Shown here in pieces: positions 59,501-64,000 of a DNA stretch of 64,000 nucleotides (position 1 is the first letter of the stretch; the number at the start of each line of letters is the position of its first letter). Under the pieces are notes generated by a model. That model did no database searches, was not told where the DNA came from, and saw only the letters and a program-made list of their open reading frames with translations. The DNA is from Calditrichota bacterium (lineage in GTDB: Bacteria; Calditrichota; Calditrichia; Calditrichales; Calditrichaceae): the NCBI GenBank assembly GCA_024278755.1, contig JAJRSO010000063.1, forward strand, positions 62,001-126,000, written 5' to 3'. The position numbers and the translations under genes were made by a program.

Positions 59501-59540
59501 CGCACTGGGGGATCTACTCGAAGAATTGGATGAAGATTAA
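50586..59540 (+). CDS. Megasynthase F: C-A-PCP-sulfotransferase-C-A-PCP-E
   Basis: 2984 residues, uninterrupted, with the same architecture and almost the same length as E. Docking helix LSPAQRELLLSKL; C1 (HHIITDAWS); A1 500-1010 with an unusual A3 core, TSGSTVTPKAV (two Gly replaced), by-eye pocket D A E H V G A I A K; PCP1 near 1065 (GGSSIQGA); sulfotransferase 1155-1440 (SSPRSGSTLTR, VDKTPNYAL, RHPYGVIPSF); C2 1470-1900 (HHIISDGAS); A2 1920-2420 with pocket D A Q D L G V V D K, the classical glutamine code; PCP2 near 2468 (GGDSILS); E 2515-2960 with HHLVVDVVSW in place of HHxxxDG. COM-like tail TPSDFADVELDDGALGDLL. It starts 1 bp after the E stop, with GAGGA in front. Confidence 0.94.
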   Translation: MPDVGKRLAQLSPAQRELLLSKLKKAKPAASQVKDIPRRSNPDYRPLSYGQKGFWFLEQLNQGSSVNNIPSALKFDGRLNISALEESLNQIIARHEILQVHFETHNGQPLQIPQADIKLTIQFVDLTSLTAEEQQDKAQEMISEEALLPFNLEQAPLLRAKLLRLNERCHILLLTLHHIITDAWSVGIFVQEIITRYTALVKRTPLAIAELPIQYFDFAAWQENFLKSDRVQKQLAFWRDTLQDLPSALELPTDFPRPPVQTHHGAHIPFKLSSTLSQKIIELSKKNSVTLFMTLLAVYHVFLYRYSGQSDFGIGAPLANRHYKGSENLIGLFINTVVMRPRLEVSQSFEEFLKNIKSFSLDAFSNNDVPFEMIVKELNPQRELSHNPLFQVLFDFRNTPRPAPDFPDLKIDIIEQESGTVKFDLVLSMEQTSDGLNGIFGFNTDLFKRETIQKLIGYFTTLVKNIVENPAQPISGLRLLTPKEEQRILYEWNSTSRPLTEYAKQCVHHLFEQQAQKNADKPAIIYQPQLNTNEAAEILTYAQLNRRANQLAHYLLNKGLQAEDLVLLSMERSPEMVIALLAVLKAGGAYIPVDPDYPEERIALILDDSQARFILTQKRFDTIFSKAKAEIVLADDKEAEFNNQEENNPTAPMASYSLAYLIYTSGSTVTPKAVLVRHESLLNHALATMDVYQPNASDRMLQFFSLSFDAAGEEIYPALLSGIPLVLPPKGSLITPYDISQIVKKQQISILHLPVVLWQNWVDFLEKRALTIPESLRIMVVGGEAPALKKVAQMRAHAKRPLSFINAYGPTEATIASCYYQINPEDKLDFPAGKIPIGRPMQNMRMYILDVNRQPVPPGVKGEIYIGGQGVARGYLNQPELTAEKFIPDPFSDKENARLYRTGDLAHYLEDGNIVFDGRADHQLKLRGFRIEIGEIEALLNKHNKVSRAAVVADKNEHGVKFLCAYVLAESRSKPSEEELRAYLAGLLPEYMLPAVYIFPDSFPLTTTGKVNRKALSAAAGASGPGATEYQPPQTKLQKFIYQMWKDILGMERIGIHDNFFALGGSSIQGATFVNRLQDALGEYVYIVALYDAPTIAELCELLKRDYPQSVFKITGEKVQQQFEQARIRTDDIEHFRKIIWSPGPAKNEAAQQKNTQAVFVISSPRSGSTLTRAILGGSPKLFSPPELQLLNYDTLQQRKKHLTGRDDFWLDGTVRAIMAIKDCSVDEAWQIMEEYEAQNMSVKDFYRVMQEWIGDRVFVDKTPNYALSPDILQRAEAYFDNALYVHLIRHPYGVIPSFQKAKLHVFYPPFFTAEHNFSSRQLAELVWLISHQNILNFLENIPAARQYRLFYEDLVLEPQKTVQGVCDFLHIDIHPDMLEPQKNKEKRMTDGLNDLSKMLGDVRFHEHKGITADRAYHWKKNLKEDYLSDSAWKLVETFGYENRTEIRRLLDRSIRRISRLPADAPKPLSFSQQRLWFLDQLEPDSPFYNMPVAVRIKGSLDKTILEKSINAIIQRHEILRASFTTIEGRPQVQIADSVALPIGFSVLSNADEQTALQKAENLVGREAATPFNLDQAPLLRCRLLQIASDDHVFVLNMHHIISDGASLSIFIKELAVLYQAFLHKQPNPLPELPVQYFDFAQWQRSFLDGEKLNQQLDYWKETLSGAPPLIQLPTDRPRPRVQTFHGSRAYFEIPVEISAALKKFSLKQKSTLFITLLTAFKIFLSRYSRQEDIVVGIPIAGRNRSETEALIGFFVNTLILRSDLSGAPAFTEAMTRVQEVVQQAYAHQDVPFEKIVDALNLERNLSDTPIFQVMFAFQEAPQKSYEMEGISISPLEMDSGSAKFDMTLSVVEDRSTIRAMWEYNTDLFDAATISAFIEHFQNLLKAISEQPEQKITRLALLSKQEERHLLYTLNHSISGKSAAGCFHLLFQDQVAAAPERTAVVWEGTQLSYAQLNRKANQLAHYLRQRGAKPETFVGIHLDRSLEMIISILAVLKSGAAYVPLDPNYPKERLAFIVEDAGLKTIISTKESELSQGQAQAVYIDAEQEAISRQSEQNPANSTLPQNSAYVIYTSGSTGKPKGVVIQHQSMLHLLDGLYEGIYNRLGKQPLRASLNAPILFDASVQQLVLLLKGHTLYPIPQDARLSGDLLLSFIRQNKLDVLDCVPSQLKLLLAEGMYEDGRWQPQICLPGGEAIDGDVWRQLQSAGQTQFYNVYGPTECTVDSTIFHINGYEGPPNIGRPIRNAQVYILDADMQLAPQGVPGEIFIGGDGLSRGYLNRPGLTAERFLPHPFSEKGGERLYRSGDLGRFLPDGNIEFLGRVDHQVKVRGFRIELGEIETVLAELETVKNVITVVREDTPGVQRIVAYLTTSTEDTPSDDVLRAHCKPKLPDYMIPSVFVWLKEIPLTPNGKIDRKTLPEPDAYRPNLETEFVAPSTENEKILADILCQLLGLERVGIRDNFFELGGDSILSIQVVARANQKGLKITPKQIFEDPTVEGLAAVAEEGVAINAEQGMISGSYPLTAIQHAFFKWDLTNKHHWNQTMMIALESPLDTVILDRVMKFLVTQHDVLRSRFTESNGSVRATIADQIQNDILKIVDLSATAQEKIEHALTKTAHTIQTSLHLAKGPVMRAAYCQTPDSQPDYLLIVIHHLVVDVVSWRILTEDLIAIYRQLSDNKTVKLPPKTTSFKYWAERINAYALSKTLLAEQAYWNALLTNETPVTLPKDKNGQNTEASVQTVRISLTREETDALLREVPSVYHTQINELLLTALVRAGKHWHGRDSLLIDLEGHGREDLFEDVDISRTIGWFTSSFPVHLHLKGITAPGESIKSIKEQYRKIPNNGIGYGLLKHLNSNLLTNHVQAEIGFNYLGQFQPNSSEDKLLGIPVTTPGFDRDPGSERMHALEIGGSVQENVLQITFAYSEEQYFEETILNWANRYLDELRELILHCQDPEAGAYTPSDFADVELDDGALGDLLEELDED

Positions 59541-59575
59541 ATGGACTACCGACGCTTGGTTCTTAACCGTTTCTG

Positions 59576-59596
59576 TTGGTAATTGGTAATTGGTAA
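59576..59596. repeat. Three tandem copies of TTGGTAA before megasynthase G
   Basis: A perfect 7-bp unit is repeated three times in the 71-bp gap between F and G. It is a short AT-rich repeat with no assigned role, and a possible slippage site. The G start follows 15 bp later. Confidence 0.7.
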
Positions 59597-59611
59597 TAAA
59601 ATAGTGAGCTT

Positions 59612-62600
59612 ATGAATAAATCTAAACAAAAGAATATCGAAGCGGTCTATCCCCTGTCTCCCATGCAGCAGGGAATGTTATTCCATACTATTCTTGCAAC
59701 GGAAGGCGGTTTGTATTTTGAACAGACCACCTTCAAAGTACGCGGTAGTTTTGATGTGGGCGCCTTTAAAAGCGCATTGGAAAAAACAATGGCGCGCAAT
59801 CCCATTTTACGTACCTCGTTTGTCTATAAAAAACAGGATACGCCATTACAGGTGGTTCAGAAAGATGTGGAATTGCCCTTTGCCGAACTCGACTGGAGCG
59901 GTGAGACAGACAGCTCCAGCCAATCTGTTATGCTGAAAAACTATCTCGAAGAAGATCGCAGCAAAGGGTTTAAACTGTCTAAGGCGCCGCTTATCCGCCT
60001 GACCGTGATCCGGCTAAAAGAGGATGTCTGGCAGCTTATCTGGAGCAACCACCATATTTTATTCGACGGCTGGTCCCTGCCCATCCTGCTGAAAGAGGTT
60101 TTCGCTTTCTATGAAGCCAATATCCGCAAACAAGAATTTGACCTGCCCCGGAAACGGCCCTACCGCGATTATATTTTATGGCTTCAAAAACAGGATATGC
60201 AAAAAGCAAAAAGGTTCTGGAAAGAGCTATTGCAAGATTTTTCCGCTCCAAACGCCATTCCTTTGGTTAATTTTGCCATTGATTCCGAAGCGAATAAGAT
60301 ATACCGTAAAGAGACGCTTCATTTAAATCAGGAGACCGCAGATAAATTAAACGAACTGGCCCGCTCCAATCAGCTTACCATGAATACCATCGTACAAGGC
60401 GCCTGGAGTGTTTTACTGCACCGCTACACCGGTGACGAAGATATTGTTTTTGGCGCCACCGTTTCCGGACGACCGCCGGAACTGGAAGGTGTGGAAGAAA
60501 TGCCCGGATTATTTATCAATACATTGCCGGTGCGTGTAGCGGTTAATCCGAATGAATCCGCTTTAAATGTATTAACAGAAATCCAAAAACGGGCCGTAGA
60601 ACTGCGTGAATACGAATACACACCGCTGGCCGATATTCAAAGCTGGAGTGGAGTGCCTGGACATTCTGCCCTGTTCGAAAGCCTGATAGTATTTGAAAAC
60701 TATCCGGTGGATGAATCCATGAAAAACCAGATGAGCAGTCTGGATATTTTCGATGTAACCACCAACGAGCGCACTAATTACCCCATTTCTTTGGTCGCCG
60801 GAGCGCACAGTGGCTTAACCCTTGACATTGCTTATGATACTGCCCTTTTTTCTACGAACAGCGTGAATGCAATGCTGAAGCAAATGGAACGCATTTTAGA
60901 GCAAATCGCTAATCTGCCCGATACCCGTATTAAGAATCTGACTCTGTTGAATGCCGATATACAAAAGCAAATACTATTCGCGTGGAATCAGACAAAAACC
61001 ACGTTCCCAGATACCTTATGTCTCCAACAAATATTTGAACAGCGGGCAGCCGAACATTCCGACACAACTGCTTTGGTATTTAATGAAACACGATTTACCT
61101 ACGCGCAACTTAATAATAAAATTAATCAGTTAGCACATTATCTCCGTTCCAAAGGGATTGGGCAGGAACAGAAGATTGCCATCTATTTGGAACGGTCGCC
61201 GGAAGTTATTATCAGTCTATTGGCCATTATAAAGGCCGGCGGCGCTTATGTGCCAATCGATCCGGACTATCCGCTGGAACGGATCGAATATATTATTAAA
61301 GATTCGAAGGCTTCTTTTTTAATTTCCGATTCACAGCACATTAAAAAGCTAGCGCATGTTAAATTACCGCGGATAAACTGGGATTCTGACAGGGAGGCCG
61401 TTTCTAACCAAAAACAGGAGAATCCGCCCTTAGTGAATCACCCGGAAAACCTGGCTTATATTATCTATACTTCCGGTTCTACCGGCAAGCCAAAAGGCAC
61501 GTTGCTTCAGCACAAGGGTGCGGTAAATACGGCTCAGTCTATCGGTAAAACATTCAAAATGGAAGCGGGCAGACGGGTTTTGCAGTTTGCATCTATTGGG
61601 TTTGACGCTTCCGTGGCCGAAATATTCGGCGCACTGCTAAACGGCGCGGCGCTGCATTTGATAAGCAAAGAAACTATTCTATCGGAAAACGGCTTAAGCG
61701 ATGCGTTACGCCAACAAAAAATTTCTACCGTTATTCTCCCGCCTTCTGTACTGGCCGTGTTAGACCATCAAAATCTACCTGATTTAAAAGTAGTCGGATC
61801 GGCCGGAGAAGCCTGTACACCGGATATTGTGGCACGCTGGTCGCCGGGTCGTCTATTTGTTAATGGCTACGGACCTACCGAAAGCACTGTTGCCGCCGCC
61901 ATGTTCAGCATTAAAAAGAATACCGTGTTCGAACGCTCTGTTCCCATTGGCTACCCGATGCAGAATGCACAGCTTTATGTTTTGGACCCCTGGTTTCATC
62001 CGCAGCCAGTTGGCATTCCCGGCGAACTGCATATTGCCAGCGTGGGTTTGGCCCGGGGCTATTTGAATCGTCCCGATCTAACCGCCGAAAAGTTCATTCC
62101 GAATCCTTTTAGTGATCAGCCCGGTTCCCGTTTATATAAAAGCGGTGATTTAGTACGCTGGCTGCCGAATGGAAGTCTTGAATTTATGGGGCGCATCGAT
62201 CATCAGGTAAAACTGCGTGGTTTCCGCATTGAACTGGGTGAAATCGAAAATGTATTTTGTAATTTTGAACAGATCAGCGATGCTGCGGTACTCCTGCGGG
62301 AAGATGAACCGGGGCAAAAATACCTCGCCGCCTATATCGTTAAAAATACAGAGGCCGAATTAGAGCGGTCCGCTTTACAAAGTTTTTTAAAAGAACACCT
62401 GCCCGAATATATGGTTCCCCCGGTCTTTGTGGAATTAGATGTTTTCCCGCTTACACCGAGCGGAAAAGTGAACCGGAAGGCGCTTCCGGCACCGAAAGAA
62501 GGCGCCGGCGGCAGCGCTGAAAAAATTGCGCCAGGTACGCCTACGGAAGAATTGTTAGCAAATCTGGTGAGCGGTGTTCTCAAAATCACGGATGTGGGTA

Positions 62601-64000
62601 TTAATGACAATTTTTTTGATTTGGGCGGTCATTCCCTGCTTGCCACGCAGATGCTTTCACGCATCCGTGACGCTTTTGAGGTGGAACTGCCCCTGCGGGA
62701 CTTTTTCGAAAATCCGGTTCTATCCGATCTTGCCCTGAAAATTGAACAACTGCGTCTAAGCGATCAATCACTCGTCGCGCCGCCTATCGAAAAGACCGAT
62801 CGCAATACAGACCTGCCCCTCTCCTTTGCCCAGCAGCGTCTCTGGTTTTTGGATCAACTGGCTCCGGGAAGCGCAAATTATAATATCCCTACCGTTTTGC
62901 GTTTAAAAGGCGATTTAAAGGTAGACGTTTTGGAGCGTTGCATATCTGAAATTGTAACACGGCACGAAGTACTACGCACCACTTTTATCGAACGGAGCGA
63001 AGGTCCGCTGCAAATCATTCACGAACAAAACGATTTTAAACTACCCATCGAGGATTTAAGTCACCTGCCTTCTGCAGAATCAGAAGAAAAAGCGCGCCAA
63101 CTCGCAAGTGAGGATGCTATTACCGGCTTTGATTTGGCCAAAGGCCCTTTGTTCCGCAGTAAACTGATTAAACTTGCCGATCGGGATCACGTGGTTGTGT
63201 TTACCCTGCATCACACTATCACCGATGGCTGGTCTATGGGAATTCTCATTAAAGAAGTAGCCCTGCTATACCCGGCATTTTTAAACGGTGAACCGTCACC
63301 TCTGCCGGAACTTCCGGTTCAGTATGCCGATTATGCCGTTTGGCAGCGCAACTGGTTGCAGGGCGAAGTGTTGGAAAAACAACTTGCTTTTTGGAAGGAG
63401 TTAATCGGTGAAAATCCGCCTGTTCTGGAACTGCCCACCGACCGACCCAGGCCGGCCGTGCAAACTTTTAACGGACAGACCTTAAAGCTGAACCTTCCCG
63501 CCGAATTTGCGGTACAGCTTAAACAATTCAGTCAAAAAGAGAGCGCCACCCTGTTTATGACTCTCCTGGCCGCCTTTCAGACGCTGCTACACCGCTACAG
63601 CGGACAGGACAGTATTCTGGTGGGTTCGCCCATCGCCAACCGCACACAATCTGCTACCGAGCCATTGATTGGTTTCTTTGTCAATACGCTTACGCTTAAA
63701 GCAGATTTTAGCAGCGTCCGTAATTTTAAAACCCTGCTAAAACAAGTGCGTGAAACCACACTGCAATCGTATGCTCATCAGGACCTGCCATTCGAACAAT
63801 TGGTCGAGGCTTTGCACGTGGAACGGGATATGAGCCATTCGCCCTTGTTCCAGGTGGCCTTTATTCTGCAGAATATGTCTATCGAAAAATTGGAGCTGCC
63901 CGATTTAACGTTGGAACCTTTTGAAACAAAAGCGCAGATTTCGAAATACGACTTAACTCTGACCACAGCAGAAACCGAAAATGGTATCGAATGTTATTTT
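59612..64000 (+). CDS. Megasynthase G: NRPS C-A-PCP-C... (runs off the right edge)
   Basis: 1463 residues are visible, and the frame is open to the last base. The start MNKSKQKNIEAVYPLSPMQQGMLFH combines an acceptor communication segment with the opening of a C domain of the kind that follows epimerases (DCL/dual type); HHILFDGWS is its active site. A 470-985 has YTSGSTGKPKG, NGYGPTE, YKSGDLVRW and TPSGKVNRKALP. By-eye pocket: D A A I G A G V A K, substrate not assigned. PCP is near 1010 (FFDLGGHSLLATQ). A second C domain (SFAQQRLWFLDQL, HHTITDGWS) continues past the edge. The start type fits a D-configured donor such as E or F. Only a weak GTGAG-type site precedes the ATG. Confidence 0.92.
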   Translation, partial: MNKSKQKNIEAVYPLSPMQQGMLFHTILATEGGLYFEQTTFKVRGSFDVGAFKSALEKTMARNPILRTSFVYKKQDTPLQVVQKDVELPFAELDWSGETDSSSQSVMLKNYLEEDRSKGFKLSKAPLIRLTVIRLKEDVWQLIWSNHHILFDGWSLPILLKEVFAFYEANIRKQEFDLPRKRPYRDYILWLQKQDMQKAKRFWKELLQDFSAPNAIPLVNFAIDSEANKIYRKETLHLNQETADKLNELARSNQLTMNTIVQGAWSVLLHRYTGDEDIVFGATVSGRPPELEGVEEMPGLFINTLPVRVAVNPNESALNVLTEIQKRAVELREYEYTPLADIQSWSGVPGHSALFESLIVFENYPVDESMKNQMSSLDIFDVTTNERTNYPISLVAGAHSGLTLDIAYDTALFSTNSVNAMLKQMERILEQIANLPDTRIKNLTLLNADIQKQILFAWNQTKTTFPDTLCLQQIFEQRAAEHSDTTALVFNETRFTYAQLNNKINQLAHYLRSKGIGQEQKIAIYLERSPEVIISLLAIIKAGGAYVPIDPDYPLERIEYIIKDSKASFLISDSQHIKKLAHVKLPRINWDSDREAVSNQKQENPPLVNHPENLAYIIYTSGSTGKPKGTLLQHKGAVNTAQSIGKTFKMEAGRRVLQFASIGFDASVAEIFGALLNGAALHLISKETILSENGLSDALRQQKISTVILPPSVLAVLDHQNLPDLKVVGSAGEACTPDIVARWSPGRLFVNGYGPTESTVAAAMFSIKKNTVFERSVPIGYPMQNAQLYVLDPWFHPQPVGIPGELHIASVGLARGYLNRPDLTAEKFIPNPFSDQPGSRLYKSGDLVRWLPNGSLEFMGRIDHQVKLRGFRIELGEIENVFCNFEQISDAAVLLREDEPGQKYLAAYIVKNTEAELERSALQSFLKEHLPEYMVPPVFVELDVFPLTPSGKVNRKALPAPKEGAGGSAEKIAPGTPTEELLANLVSGVLKITDVGINDNFFDLGGHSLLATQMLSRIRDAFEVELPLRDFFENPVLSDLALKIEQLRLSDQSLVAPPIEKTDRNTDLPLSFAQQRLWFLDQLAPGSANYNIPTVLRLKGDLKVDVLERCISEIVTRHEVLRTTFIERSEGPLQIIHEQNDFKLPIEDLSHLPSAESEEKARQLASEDAITGFDLAKGPLFRSKLIKLADRDHVVVFTLHHTITDGWSMGILIKEVALLYPAFLNGEPSPLPELPVQYADYAVWQRNWLQGEVLEKQLAFWKELIGENPPVLELPTDRPRPAVQTFNGQTLKLNLPAEFAVQLKQFSQKESATLFMTLLAAFQTLLHRYSGQDSILVGSPIANRTQSATEPLIGFFVNTLTLKADFSSVRNFKTLLKQVRETTLQSYAHQDLPFEQLVEALHVERDMSHSPLFQVAFILQNMSIEKLELPDLTLEPFETKAQISKYDLTLTTAETENGIECYF

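Overview
The window looks like a chromosomal segment of a Gram-negative bacterium. The core genes (rpsU-yqeY-cvpA-mutS2, efp, ppdK, feoAB) and the moderate GC would suit the FCB group or Calditrichota, but that placement is an impression from gene content. It is not backed by a search.

Positions 1-10646 hold housekeeping genes, all on the minus strand. In transcription order they are: pyruvate phosphate dikinase (own promoter, terminator behind it); L-asparaginase, a histone-deacetylase-fold amidohydrolase, an unrecognised protein with GNAT-like motifs, elongation factor P and a response regulator (touching or overlapping genes, one operon); then a TPR protein, ribosomal protein S21, YqeY, CvpA and MutS2 (cut by the window edge), behind a good sigma-70-type promoter. 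A 247-bp MITE-like element flanked by TA lies between the last two operons and supplies the stop codon of the response regulator.

Positions 11464-14113 hold a plus-strand ferrous-iron uptake operon. It has a consensus-like promoter, feoA, feoB and a 47-residue FeoB-associated CxxC membrane protein. A regulatory gap with two inverted repeats follows.

Positions 14364-64000 (about 50 kb, running off the right edge) hold a lipopeptide-type NRPS/PKS cluster on the plus strand. An AraC-type regulator with a degenerate receiver-like domain comes first. The megasynthases are: A = FAAL-ACP-KS-AT-DH-ER-KR-ACP; B = KS-AT-(dead DH-ER-KR)-ACP-C-A-PCP; C = KS-AT-KR-ACP; D = C-A-PCP; E = C-A-PCP-sulfotransferase-C-A-PCP-E; F = the same architecture as E; G = C-A-PCP-C... 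(partial). The logic predicts an activated fatty acid, two ketide extensions, an amino acid, a further ketide extension with ketoreduction (statine-like unit), then a peptide with glutamine-type modules followed by epimerases. No thioesterase, phosphopantetheinyl transferase or exporter is inside the window.

The most striking observations are: (1) two in-frame TAA codons, in B and E, each replacing a conserved Glu of an A domain and each followed by CGG; (2) two sulfotransferase domains embedded mid-assembly-line between a PCP and a C domain; (3) E and F are whole-gene paralogues with the same docking ends, so they may be alternative rather than consecutive; (4) a fully decayed reductive loop in B; (5) a 41-bp near-perfect palindrome directly in front of D.
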